Positions 53,112 to 61,766 of a stretch of 64,000 nucleotides of DNA are shown piece by piece. The stretch's first letter is position 1, and each line of letters begins with the position of its first letter. This stretch comes from JACCXM01 sp046328335 (GTDB taxonomy: Bacteria > Chloroflexota > Chloroflexia > Thermomicrobiales > UBA6265), in assembly GCA_046328335.1 (NCBI GenBank), contig JAXLWU010000020.1, positions 1-64,000 on the forward strand, in the 5' to 3' direction. The notes beneath the pieces are model-generated. The model saw nothing but the letters and a program-made list of their open reading frames with translations, did not search any database and was not told the origin of the DNA. The translations under genes and the position numbers were made by a program.

Positions 53112-54320
53112 CTAGCGGCGCTTGCGGTTGCTCCCGCGCTGCTTCCGCTGCTTCTTCTTGCCGGACCTGCCCGAGTTCTTGTCTTCCGAACTGATTGCGG
53201 GCACTGAGGCTTGCTTCGCCTTGCCGTTGCCGGTCTCGGCGAGTTCACCGCGGCGAGCCGTGGTCGCCGGACCGTACACCTGAACTTCGCTCAGGTAGCC
53301 GAGCCGGGAATCCCGGTTCGGGTTGGCGAAGTTGAAGCGAACGTAGCGCGCCGAGACATTCGTCGTCAGCGTCTCCCAGGCGTTCACTGCCGCCGCGTTG
53401 CCGCGCGTGGCCAGTGTTTGCCATGTCGTGGCGTTGCTGGACACGTCGATCGTGAACTGGTCAGCGGAGCCAAGTTGGGAGAATTGCCAGCGAATTTCAC
53501 TGATGGTCTTCGCGCTGCCGAGGTCGAATTGGACCCACGCCGATGCCGGCGGCGTGCCGACGAGCGCGGTTCGCCAGGAGGTCCCGGCGTTGTTGTCGTA
53601 GGCGCGGTAGCCGCCGTTGGAGTTGGACGACTGCTGAGAGCCAAGGATGGTCAACTGGGTCGGGGTCGGGGACGGGGTCGGGGACGGAGTCGGAGTCGGA
53701 GTGGGTGGGGGTGTGGTGCCACCACAGAGTGTCGCCGCCTGATCGGCGGCGCCGCCGAAATCGGTCGTCCAGTAGTTACGGTATTGCGCATTGGGGTTGC
53801 TGGCGCGGTCGATACCGATCACGGTGTAGTTCGCGTTGAGCATGTTGGCGTTATGCCCGGGGCTGTTCTTCCACCAGTTGAAGGCGCCCTGGGCGCTACC
53901 CAGATCGACCCCGTTCAGCACGCCATAGCCGGCGTAGATGTTCTCCCCCCACCAGGTGGTGTTGGCCGGGTAGCCGTGGGCGATCATCCGCTCCGGCGGC
54001 CCATCGCTCGAGCCCTGGGTGGTGTGGCTCAAGTAGTTGCGGTTGGCCATGTCGGTGCTGTGATGCTGGGCGGCGGCGCCGACATGCTGCACCAGAGTCA
54101 GCCGGCCGCGGCCGTTGGCGGCGCGGTAGTCGTTGATCAGCCGGAGAAACTCCTGCTCCGGCGATTCGGCGCAATAACTGGCGACGTCCGTGGCGCGGGC
54201 GATGCCATCGGGAAGGGCGGCCGCGAGCGCGGTGGCGGCGCCAACCAGACCGCGCAGCACGGAGCGCCGTGACTGGCTGCCTGAATGGGAAGCAAGGCGG
54301 TCAACGAGTGGGGTCATCAT
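53112..54320 (-). CDS. Exported CAP-domain protein with discoidin (F5/8 type C) domain
   Basis: A 402 aa protein. The leader SRRSVLRGLVGAATALAAAL is a Tat-type signal. A CAP/SCP domain (about 52-192) shows EQEFLRLINDYRAANGRGRL, the metal-ligand-like AAQHHSTDMANRNYLSHTTQ, GENIYAGYG, the SPGHNANMLNANYTVIGI region, and an aromatic end. A Pro/Thr linker (TPTPTPSPTPSPTPT, about 203-221) leads to a discoidin-like beta-sandwich (about 223-355) with AWVQFDLGSAKTISEIRWQF and VSARYVRFNFANPNRDSRLG. The end is a very basic tail (KKKQRKQRGSNRKRR) that could bind nucleic acid or anionic polymer. ATG 54320 has AGAAAGGATGG. Probably a surface adhesin or secreted effector. Confidence 0.88.
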   Translation of the reverse strand: MMTPLVDRLASHSGSQSRRSVLRGLVGAATALAAALPDGIARATDVASYCAESPEQEFLRLINDYRAANGRGRLTLVQHVGAAAQHHSTDMANRNYLSHTTQGSSDGPPERMIAHGYPANTTWWGENIYAGYGVLNGVDLGSAQGAFNWWKNSPGHNANMLNANYTVIGIDRASNPNAQYRNYWTTDFGGAADQAATLCGGTTPPPTPTPTPSPTPSPTPTQLTILGSQQSSNSNGGYRAYDNNAGTSWRTALVGTPPASAWVQFDLGSAKTISEIRWQFSQLGSADQFTIDVSSNATTWQTLATRGNAAAVNAWETLTTNVSARYVRFNFANPNRDSRLGYLSEVQVYGPATTARRGELAETGNGKAKQASVPAISSEDKNSGRSGKKKQRKQRGSNRKRR

Positions 54321-54689
54321 CCATCCTTTCTGACCCTTGGGGCGGTGGAGAGGGCCGTTCGGGCGAGTGCGGGCGCGCCTTCTCCGTCCATGGTTGCGAG
54401 GACCAGATGCGTCCACCCGGTCTCGCGGGGAGTCAGTGTATGACGATGAGATAAAGTCTGCCAGCGGCTTGATGTGAGAAACATAAATGCCGCTGGCTGA
54501 TTGGCGTCATTTTCATCTCGTTGCCTGGCTAGATGCGAGCGTGTTGGCCGGATCATGGCGACCCACTCTCGTCGCGATTCCCGCGCATGCGAGCGTCCCA
54601 TCCGTACCCGAGCGGAGTACGCTGCGGCGTGGGCGCCGGGGAGTGCGGTCGAAGCATGGTTAGGAACTGCGCGGTGGGAGGTGCTCGAA

Positions 54690-55613
54690 ATGCGATATGC
54701 CCCGGTGACGTTGCTCATCCTGATTGGGGTCAGCGCGATGGCGATGGGATCACCGCTAGTGCGGGCGCAGGAAGCCACTCGGGTGGAGTTGGCGATGGCG
54801 AACGATGATATCGATGCCAGCATCGACATCGGCGGCCGCGCGCTGCACCTCGTCTGTCAGGGCGAGGGCGCGCCAACGGTGATTCTGGAAGCAGGCCGCT
54901 TCCCTGCCGCCGAGTGGGCGCCGGTCTTTACCGGAGTGGAGCAGGTGACCCGCGTCTGCCGCTACGACCGGGCCAATGTCGACGGGAGCGATCCCGCTCC
55001 CCTGCCGCGCACCGGCGCCGATGTGGTTGCCGATCTCCACGCGCTGCTGGAGGCGGCTGAGGTGCGCGGGCCGTATGTGCTGGTCGGCGCCGATCTGGGA
55101 GGACTCTACACCCGGCTCTATGCGGCGACCTATCCCAATGACGTGGCCGGGATGGTGCTGGTCGATGCGGTGTATGAGGAGGTCTTTACCTCGTCCGCGC
55201 TCTTCCTGACGCCCCAGGATCTGGCCGAGACGATCCGCATCGATATGACAGGCGGCGACCCCGAGGGAATCTGGACGCCGCGCGACGTTCCCAAGACTTT
55301 CGCCGAGATGCGCGCCGCGCGGCAGGCAGGGCCGATGAAGCCGATGCCGCTGCTCGTCCTCGCCGCTGGAAATCTGGCCGCCGGTGCGGACTCGCCCTAT
55401 CCCCCCGCCTCCGATGCCGTCTGGCCGCCGCTCTCGCTCCTGATTCAGACCACGCTCTCGACGCTGACACCAGACGGGGAACTGGTGGTGTTGCCAGAGA
55501 GCGGGCATTTCATTCACCGCGATCAGCCACAGGCGGTGATCGATGCGGTGACCGTCGTGGTCGAGGCCGTGCGCGATCCGGACACCTGGGCTGCCGCCAC
55601 CCCGGTGCCGTAG
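54690..55613 (+). CDS. Secreted alpha/beta hydrolase with Asp in the nucleophile position
   Basis: A 307 aa exported protein with signal peptide (MRYAPVTLLILIGVSAMAMG, cleavage near VRAQ) and mature start EATRVELAMANDDID. The alpha/beta hydrolase fold is plain: APTVILEAGRFPAAEWAPVF, RVCRYDRANVDGSDPAPLPR, TGADVVADLHALLEAAEVRG, then YVLVGADLGGLYTRLYAATY. That nucleophile elbow is normally GHSFGG with serine; here both the His and the Ser are replaced (GADLGG), putting Asp in the nucleophile place. The catalytic His seems kept in LPESGHFIHRDQP. It may use Asp like dehalogenases and epoxide hydrolases, or be inactive. GGGAGG precedes ATG 54690. Confidence 0.85.
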   Translation: MRYAPVTLLILIGVSAMAMGSPLVRAQEATRVELAMANDDIDASIDIGGRALHLVCQGEGAPTVILEAGRFPAAEWAPVFTGVEQVTRVCRYDRANVDGSDPAPLPRTGADVVADLHALLEAAEVRGPYVLVGADLGGLYTRLYAATYPNDVAGMVLVDAVYEEVFTSSALFLTPQDLAETIRIDMTGGDPEGIWTPRDVPKTFAEMRAARQAGPMKPMPLLVLAAGNLAAGADSPYPPASDAVWPPLSLLIQTTLSTLTPDGELVVLPESGHFIHRDQPQAVIDAVTVVVEAVRDPDTWAAATPVP

Positions 55614-56088
55614 CACTCGTCTCGCCAAATTGCGGTGAGGCCAGCCTGGTGATTCCGCGTGCAACGCCTTCGCTCGCGGTTGTACGCCACCGCGGGTCGC
55701 GGTCTAGACTTCGCCGCTTCCGACATGGTTACGGTTACGGTGCGACACCGCCGATGACCTGTCGGGACCAAAACCGTCGACCTGACATGCACCCAGGAGA
55801 TCAGGGAGGGCATGGCGCAACGCGGCGCGGAGCGGCACCACGGGCCGTCCTGACGTTCGGAGAAACACCAGTGGTGGAATTCGGGCAGGAGACCCGTCGG
55901 TGAGGGGCCGGGCGAATCTGGCGTCGCGCCCTACGGGATGTTGCTTGGTGGGCAAGGCATACGGAATCCCCTTGGACGGGATTCTTGCCGTTCCAGAGTG
56001 CCCGGTCAACTCGGTGAGTCTTTGATAGTGACGTCGATTGGTTGGGACGAGCGCGCAGGGGATTCGCGGATGGCCATGAGGCTGGATC
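55614..56088. other. Non-coding spacer
   Basis: A 475 bp spacer between two plus-strand genes. Short ORFs here show no coding pattern I can trust, and I see no repeat or RNA. Confidence 0.4.
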
Positions 56089-57000
56089 GTGAGTAGTGTG
56101 ACGCTTCTCGCCTCGCCCGCCACGCTCCGTGTAGAGCCCGCGGGCATCCCGGAGGAGTTGCGGGCGCTGCCGCAATTCGTGGTCTGGTCCTGGGTCCACC
56201 GCATCGACCGCTGGAAGAAGCCGCCGCTGCGCGCCGATGGCCTCGGCGATGCCGCCTCCAACGACGCCCGCACCTGGGCGAGCTGCGACGACGCGCTGAT
56301 CGCCTACCAGAAATGGAACCGCGACGGCATCGGCTTCGCCGTGGCCACCGACGATCCGTTCTTTTTCGTCGATCTCGACGACTGCCGCGATCCTTTGACC
56401 GGCGAGGCCGCGTCCTGGGTCCAGCCAATCCTCGACCGTTTCCGGGGCACCTACGGGGAAGTCTCTCCGAGCGGGACCGGCTTCAAGATCTTCGGGCGCG
56501 GCACGCCACCGCGGCAGCAAATGGTGCATCACATCACCGGCGAGTGGCCGCGCGCCAAGATCGAAATCTACGACTCGATCCGCTACACCACGCTCACCGG
56601 TCATCGCCTACCGGATGCGCCGCCGGATGTTCACGACGCGCAGGATGCGCTCGATTGGCTGGCGCGGGATCTGGTTCGGGACCAGTGGGACGTTGGTGAT
56701 GCCCTGGTCGCTGATGATATCGACGCCATCCTCGAACGAGCGCGTCATGCGCGGAACGGCGTCGCGTTCTGCCGCCTCTTCGACGCGGGCGATCTGGGCG
56801 AGTACGGCAACGACCCGGAGTTGGGGGCGAAGGCGCTGGTCGCGATGCTGGCGGCCTGGTTCGGCGCGGATCATTCCGGCATTGACCAGGCTGTTCGCCG
56901 TTCCGCGCTCTGGCGCCATCGGCGCGGCGCCCGGGTGATTGAATCGGCCCTGGCAATGCCGGCGAATAGCCGCGCCGAGACGACATTCCACGGTCCATGA
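56089..57000 (+). CDS. Orphan NrS-1-like primase-polymerase protein
   Basis: A 303 aa protein resembling the N-terminal half of phage NrS-1-type primase-polymerases. The first part (about 25-180) shows LRALPQFVVWSWVHRIDRWK, then KPPL, GIGFAVATDDPFFFVDLDDC with the metal-binding DxD (VDLDD), and GTYGEVSPSGTGFKIFGRG with the catalytic-type SGTG-x-K region. The second part is a helical-bundle domain (DIDAILERARHARNGVAFCR, then MLAAWFGADHSGIDQAVRRS and WRHRRG), as in NrS-1 polymerase. No helicase domain follows. It has two nearby GTG starts; 56089 is used. It may be a prophage or plasmid remnant, or a domesticated repair primase. Confidence 0.75.
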   Translation: MSSVTLLASPATLRVEPAGIPEELRALPQFVVWSWVHRIDRWKKPPLRADGLGDAASNDARTWASCDDALIAYQKWNRDGIGFAVATDDPFFFVDLDDCRDPLTGEAASWVQPILDRFRGTYGEVSPSGTGFKIFGRGTPPRQQMVHHITGEWPRAKIEIYDSIRYTTLTGHRLPDAPPDVHDAQDALDWLARDLVRDQWDVGDALVADDIDAILERARHARNGVAFCRLFDAGDLGEYGNDPELGAKALVAMLAAWFGADHSGIDQAVRRSALWRHRRGARVIESALAMPANSRAETTFHGP

Positions 57001-57403
57001 TCACACATCGGCTTCACCGTTCAGGGCGGCAGGAACATGATTACCGGACGCGGAATCCGCATGTACTTTCGTTCCTGTCGGCTGGCTGCGATGATATTCA
57101 TGCTCTCGTGGTTTTTCGATCACCACTCGCGCGGGTGACTGGAGGAGATCGAGTTGGACGACAATCGCGACGATCGCCTCGGCCGTCCCGTCTTTACGCC
57201 TGCACTGGTGTCGCGTTGATCGCGCGCGGTTTCGCTCTCACCTGAACCAGCGATCCCCGGCCGGTTCGGCCCGGAGTGGTCCAGACTGATTCAGACTCGT
57301 TCCTGCTCCCCGTTGCTTCGATCATTGCTGGTCGTCTTCTGCGTTGTAGCCGAGCCGCTGTCCCGGTGCATCATGGTCGCCCGGACGGGGAACGACGGCG
57401 CGG
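57001..57403. other. Non-coding spacer
   Basis: A 403 bp spacer between the primase and phosphorylase genes. No gene, RNA or repeat could be supported. Confidence 0.4.
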
Positions 57404-58273
57404 ATGATGACCGAAGGCCGGAGCGTGGGCGGCGCCGCGTCGTGGCCGGCAAGTCTGGGGCCGCTGCGGACCGATCACGCGGAGCCATCCGTATTCCGTC
57501 CGGAGGGTTTGCTGCGCGAGGCGCGGCGGCAGCGGCGCCTTCCGGAAGGCCGCGTTCCGGCCGTCTGCTTGCTCGATCCCGATGGCGACATCGTACGCTG
57601 GCTGCACCAGTCGGGCGTGGGGCGTTGGTCGGAATGCTGGGCTTGTTATCACACCCAACTCTGGCAGACCGAGGTCGAAGGGGTCCCGGTCGGAGTGGTC
57701 GGCAACGCCGTCGGCGCGCCGTTCGCCGTCCTTGTCGCCGAGGAATTGGTTGCCTCGGGTTGTGAACTCGTTGTCAGCATCACGTCGTCGGGGCAGCTCG
57801 ATGCGACCCTGACGCTCCCCGCCACGATCCTCGTCGATCGCGCGCTGCGTGGCGACGGGGTCAGTTACGCCTATCTCCCGCCGGACCGATTCGTTGCTGG
57901 TGACCCGGCCTTGTTGGACTCGGTGGCGGCGGAACTGGCATGCCACGATCTGGACGTTGTGCGCGGCGCGACCTGGACCACCGATGCGCCTTTTCGTGAG
58001 ACCCAGACCGCGCTCGCTGCCGCCGTCGCGGAGGGGGTCATGGCGGTCGAGATGGAAGTTGCCGGGCTTTATGCCTTCGCGCACGCCTGTCGGCGGCCGG
58101 TGGTCTGCTTCGCGCTGGTAACCAACCAGATGGCGCAACGGGAGGGCGATTTCGAGAAGGGTGCGGATGACGGCGCTCGCCACGCCCTGGCACTTACTGC
58201 CGCCGCCGCGCGCGGCTGGCATCGTCATCGTGGACGCGCGAATGGCCAATCGCATATGGGAGCCGCACCATGA
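57404..58273 (+). CDS. Nucleoside phosphorylase family protein
   Basis: A 289 aa member of the nucleoside phosphorylase/uridine phosphorylase fold, expected to split a nucleoside with phosphate in the cytoplasm. The clear motifs are VPVGVVGNAVGAPFAVLVAE (phosphate-binding region), VVSITSSGQLDATLTLPATI, the RGDGVSYAYLPPDRFVA segment, TWTTDAPFRETQTALAAAVA (the family TTDAPFRET signature) and EGVMAVEMEVAGLYAFAHAC (the ExME ribose-binding motif). ATG 57404 or 57407 are both possible. Its stop overlaps the next gene's start (ATGA), so it is co-translated with the DoxX-like protein. Confidence 0.88.
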   Translation: MMTEGRSVGGAASWPASLGPLRTDHAEPSVFRPEGLLREARRQRRLPEGRVPAVCLLDPDGDIVRWLHQSGVGRWSECWACYHTQLWQTEVEGVPVGVVGNAVGAPFAVLVAEELVASGCELVVSITSSGQLDATLTLPATILVDRALRGDGVSYAYLPPDRFVAGDPALLDSVAAELACHDLDVVRGATWTTDAPFRETQTALAAAVAEGVMAVEMEVAGLYAFAHACRRPVVCFALVTNQMAQREGDFEKGADDGARHALALTAAAARGWHRHRGRANGQSHMGAAP

Positions 58274-58848
58274 ATGCGTCAAACGTCGCCCGGACGGATG
58301 GGTCTCCGTTGATCGATCCGGTGCTTTTCGCCAGAGGCATGGCCGTCATCCGCATCTTCTTCGGTCTCATCCTCTTCGCCAATGGGCTGGCCAAACTGGA
58401 ACCGGCCCTCGGCCGCATCGATCTCGGTCCGTACCACGCCAATCTCGTCACCCGCGATGGCGCCAAAGGGATCCTCAAGTTCGAGGTCAACGAGCGCAAG
58501 ATTCGCGACGGCGCGCCGAAAGGCACCCAGGTGCCCGGACTGAAGCCGCTCGTCAACGACGTCATCCTCGCCAACTGGGGTGTCTTCCAGTGGGTCGTGA
58601 TCCTGGTCGAGGTCGGGTTTGGCGGGCTGCTCCTGATCGGGCTCGCCAGCCGGGGCGCCGCCCTGATCTGTCTCGGCCAGCAACTGTTCCTGGCGCTCGT
58701 CTACTTCTCCAGCAACCGCTGGATGTTCGAGCAGCCGCACGAGTACGTGCCGCTCATCGTCCTGGCCATCGTCCCCGCCGGGCGAATGTGGGGCGTCGAT
58801 GCCTGGCTGTTGCGACAGCATCCCGGTCTCCGTCGGTGGCCGTTCTGA
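58270..58848 (+). CDS. DoxX-family membrane protein
   Basis: A 192 aa membrane protein with four helices, in the DoxX/SURF4-like family. It begins ARGMAVIRIFFGLILFANGL with AKLEP, which matches the DoxX first helix and its conserved K. An outside loop holds IDLGPYHANLVTRDGAKGIL and TQVPGLKPLVNDVIL; then FQWVVILVEVGFGGLLLIGL and LVYFSSNRWMFEQPHEYVPL with IVLAIVPAGRMWGVDAWLL. DoxX proteins often act with oxidoreductases in quinone or thiosulfate metabolism. It overlaps the phosphorylase stop by 4 bp, but a functional link is unclear. Confidence 0.85.
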   Translation: MNASNVARTDGSPLIDPVLFARGMAVIRIFFGLILFANGLAKLEPALGRIDLGPYHANLVTRDGAKGILKFEVNERKIRDGAPKGTQVPGLKPLVNDVILANWGVFQWVVILVEVGFGGLLLIGLASRGAALICLGQQLFLALVYFSSNRWMFEQPHEYVPLIVLAIVPAGRMWGVDAWLLRQHPGLRRWPF

Positions 58849-58917
58849 GGCGGCAACCAACGCGCTGAACCCGGGCGCTCGCATGTGCGCCGCCCATTCC
58901 TTGGAGGTTCAACCCGT

Positions 58918-60171
58918 TCACCGCGCCTCGCCATGCCGTGGATTGGGTCTCGGCACGAAGGGAAGGGTGGCCACGGTCCCGTTGCTCGTCAGGCGGAAGG
59001 TGCCGGCGATCTGCGCGCCGAACATCAGGAAGCCCGCGGCGATGACGACGCCGGCTGCCAGCACGAGCGCGGACGGGCCGTGCATGTGCGCGCGCAACCC
59101 CAGGGCGGCGACGCTCAACCCGACTCCTCCGAAGATGGCGCCAAGTTGGATGGGAGCAAGCCAGGGCCAGCGCAGCGGCTGCCCCGCGAGCCGGGGCAGG
59201 AAGTAGTAGCCGACACCCGAGATCAGCAGGCCGGTGAATCCGAAGAGATTGATCTCGGCGTGGATCACCCGCAGCCAGACCCCGAGAATTGGCGCGATCG
59301 CGAACGACGCGCCAAGGAGGAGCCCGACCACGAGCAAGCCCATCGCGGCCAGCACCGCGGCCCGCGAGGGTGAGGGCAGCGCGTTGACCAGCGGCCTGAT
59401 ATTGACCAGAAACAACCCGATCGCGGCCGCTTCGAGCGGACCGGCGATCATGAAGAGGGCCGTCTGATCGGTCGCCAACGCGAGCAGCATCACCGGCAAC
59501 CCCAGGGCGACCAGGGTGAAGTGAAGCCGGATGGCGCCGATGCCGCGCCACCGCCGGCCGGTCCAGCGGGACAGGACGTGGTAGCAGACTCCCGCGATCA
59601 TCGAGAGCATGAACCCGACCAGCATGGTGTGCGCCCAGACCAGATCCCACCGACCGACCGCGGGATGCCAGAGCGCGGTAATGACGCCGACGGTGAGCCC
59701 AACCAGCAAGAAGAGTCCGGACAACCGCATGAAGCGGGTCCCGATCACATCGATAGCGGCGTGCTCGGGGTATGGCAGGGGAGGCGCTGGCCGCGGCTCC
59801 GGCTCCTGCCGGAACAGCCGTGCGAGATTGACCATGAAGACGATTCCACCGGCCAGGGCCACGACGCTGCCGGTTGCGATCAGGGCGTCCCACCGCGCGA
59901 CGTGGCCGGCGAAGACGATCCATGCGCCCGCGACCGCCAGGAAGACTTGCAGCCGCAACGAATGCTCGTCCGGCCACGAGCGGCGGGAAAAGACCGGGAC
60001 GATGCGGATGTTGATGGCGAAAATCATCGGAATGACGCCCCCGAGCACCGCCAGGGGCACGACCGCCGGCCAGAGCGTGGGCCGGTACGGAACCGAACCC
60101 GCCGTCAACGCCGCCACCGCGAAGGCGAGCATCGCCGCGGCCATGGCGCCGGGGGTGAGGTAGCGTCCCAT
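58918..60171 (-). CDS. NnrS / heme-copper-oxidase-like 12-TM membrane protein
   Basis: A 417 aa protein with about 12 membrane helices. Several helices carry histidines: ARWDALIATG, VWAHTMLVGFMLSMIAGVCY then HVLSRWTGRRWRGIGAIRLH, and VIHAEINLFGFTGLLISGVG. This resembles NnrS-type or cytochrome-c-oxidase-subunit-I-like membrane proteins that bind heme or copper and appear with denitrification or NO-stress genes. It lies 14 bp after the protoporphyrinogen oxidase gene and is last in a four-gene operon that also has a DUF542 and a radical SAM gene, which supports a heme/NO role. The exact function is inferred. Confidence 0.75.
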   Translation of the reverse strand: MGRYLTPGAMAAAMLAFAVAALTAGSVPYRPTLWPAVVPLAVLGGVIPMIFAINIRIVPVFSRRSWPDEHSLRLQVFLAVAGAWIVFAGHVARWDALIATGSVVALAGGIVFMVNLARLFRQEPEPRPAPPLPYPEHAAIDVIGTRFMRLSGLFLLVGLTVGVITALWHPAVGRWDLVWAHTMLVGFMLSMIAGVCYHVLSRWTGRRWRGIGAIRLHFTLVALGLPVMLLALATDQTALFMIAGPLEAAAIGLFLVNIRPLVNALPSPSRAAVLAAMGLLVVGLLLGASFAIAPILGVWLRVIHAEINLFGFTGLLISGVGYYFLPRLAGQPLRWPWLAPIQLGAIFGGVGLSVAALGLRAHMHGPSALVLAAGVVIAAGFLMFGAQIAGTFRLTSNGTVATLPFVPRPNPRHGEAR

Positions 60172-60185
60172 CGGGGCCTCCTCGA

Positions 60186-61766
60186 TTACAGCAACGTGCG
60201 TGCGTCATGTCGTTCCGACGCTGAAGGGACCGTGTCAGGTTCGCGCAATGCTGCGAGTGACGAGATTTCTCGCGCTGGCTCGGGTTGACATATGGTATTC
60301 GCGGCGCTGGATGCCTGGGGCTGGACAGTGGCGTCACGGGTGGTGAAATAGGCGATCAAGCGGTCGGCGGCTTGCTCCGCGGAGCGCAGGCAATCGGCCA
60401 GACCGACGCCACAGTAGGCGTTGCCGGCGATTGCCAGATTGGGGGCGTCACCCAGACAGGCGTCGATCTCGGCCAGGCGTTCCAGGTGTCCCAGGTCATA
60501 CTGGGGCATGGCCCGGGGCCAGCGGAAGAGCCGAGTGAAGCACGGCGGCGCGGTAATGCCGAGGACCGTGCGCAATTCCTCCCGCGCCAGGAGGAGTAGA
60601 TCCTCGCCGCTCGCCTCCACGATCGCATCTCGGCCGGCGCCGCCAAACGAAACGCGAAACAGACTCGTGTCTGCCGGGGCGCGGTTTTCCCACTTGGCGG
60701 ACACCCAGGTACACGCCTTCACCGCGCGCCGTTCTGCTCGCGGCGTGAGATAGCCGCTGCCCGCTGGCAGCAACGGGATGGCCTGGCGCGCATAGGCCAG
60801 GGCCAGCGTCGCCACCGAGGCGTGCGGGATGGCGCGCAGATGGCGGGCCAGGCGGGGATCGATCCTTGCCAGCAGAGAGGCAGTAACGGGAGCCGGGGTG
60901 GCGCAGATCAAGGCGTCGGCATGTTCCGTCTCGCCGGACGCCCGCATCACCGCGAACCCCTCGCCGCTGCGGCGTACCTCACGCGCTGGACTGACGATTT
61001 CGATGTGCGCATCCGCCGCTCGTAACCGGGTCTCTAACGCGTCGATCAGGAGACCCAGTCCTTCGCGCGGCGCCTGAAACGGAGCGGGCGATGCGCTGCC
61101 CACGGGTGCGTGGGAGCGGCGACGCGCCGCGAGCGCAGACCGGATCAGACCGCCATGTTCCCGTTCCATCTCGCGCAAATGGGGGAAGGTCGCGGCCAGG
61201 CTGAGATGGCGGCCGTCGGCGGCGTAGATGCCGCTGACCAGGGGATCGACCAACCAGGCGTACGCCTCCTGACCCAGGCGGCGCGCGATGAAGTCGGCTA
61301 CCGACTCGTCGCCGTCGTCGCGGCGGCGAGGCTCAACCAGATCGAGCCCCATGCGCAGTTTGCCCAACGGGGAGATCAGGGGCGAGGTGACAATTGGCCA
61401 GAGCCGGGTCGGCAGCAGGTTGCCGAGTCCTTCCGGCAGCGGCTGCAATGTGCCACCGCGCAGAATGAAACTCTGCCGCGCCTCGGCTCGGGGCCCTTGC
61501 AGGTGCGGTCCGAGGCCGAGATCCTCGCAGAGTGCACTGGCCACCGGTTTGGTCATCAGCAGCGCCTCCGGTCCGCCCTCGATCACGTACCCATCCGGCC
61601 GTTCGGTGACGATCTTGCCGCCAAGCCGGGCCTCCTGCTCCAGCAGCACGACCTCGGCCCCGCGCAATCTGGCCGTCAGCCGGTAGGCAGCGGCGAGTCC
61701 GCTGATACCTCCGCCGATGACGACGACCCGCGGCCGCGCGCCGGAAACGCTATCGCCCGCGCTCAT
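60186..61766 (-). CDS. hemG: Protoporphyrinogen/coproporphyrinogen oxidase
   Basis: A 526 aa FAD-dependent oxidase of the HemY/CgoX/PPOX group (symbol hemG or hemY in annotations). It shows VVVIGGGISGLAAAYRL (FAD-binding Rossmann, about 15-30), VVLLEQEARLGGKIVTERPD, the ESVADFIARRLGQEAYAWLV region with DPLVSGIYAADGRHLSLAAT, and the FAD-binding C-terminal NLAIAGNAYCGVGLADCLRS. In Gram-positive-type bacteria this enzyme oxidises coproporphyrinogen III. ATG 61766 overlaps the radical SAM stop (ATGA). About 40 low-complexity residues after SAEQAADRLIAYF exceed the typical C-terminus. Confidence 0.92.
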   Translation of the reverse strand: MSAGDSVSGARPRVVVIGGGISGLAAAYRLTARLRGAEVVLLEQEARLGGKIVTERPDGYVIEGGPEALLMTKPVASALCEDLGLGPHLQGPRAEARQSFILRGGTLQPLPEGLGNLLPTRLWPIVTSPLISPLGKLRMGLDLVEPRRRDDGDESVADFIARRLGQEAYAWLVDPLVSGIYAADGRHLSLAATFPHLREMEREHGGLIRSALAARRRSHAPVGSASPAPFQAPREGLGLLIDALETRLRAADAHIEIVSPAREVRRSGEGFAVMRASGETEHADALICATPAPVTASLLARIDPRLARHLRAIPHASVATLALAYARQAIPLLPAGSGYLTPRAERRAVKACTWVSAKWENRAPADTSLFRVSFGGAGRDAIVEASGEDLLLLAREELRTVLGITAPPCFTRLFRWPRAMPQYDLGHLERLAEIDACLGDAPNLAIAGNAYCGVGLADCLRSAEQAADRLIAYFTTRDATVQPQASSAANTICQPEPAREISSLAALREPDTVPSASERHDARTLL

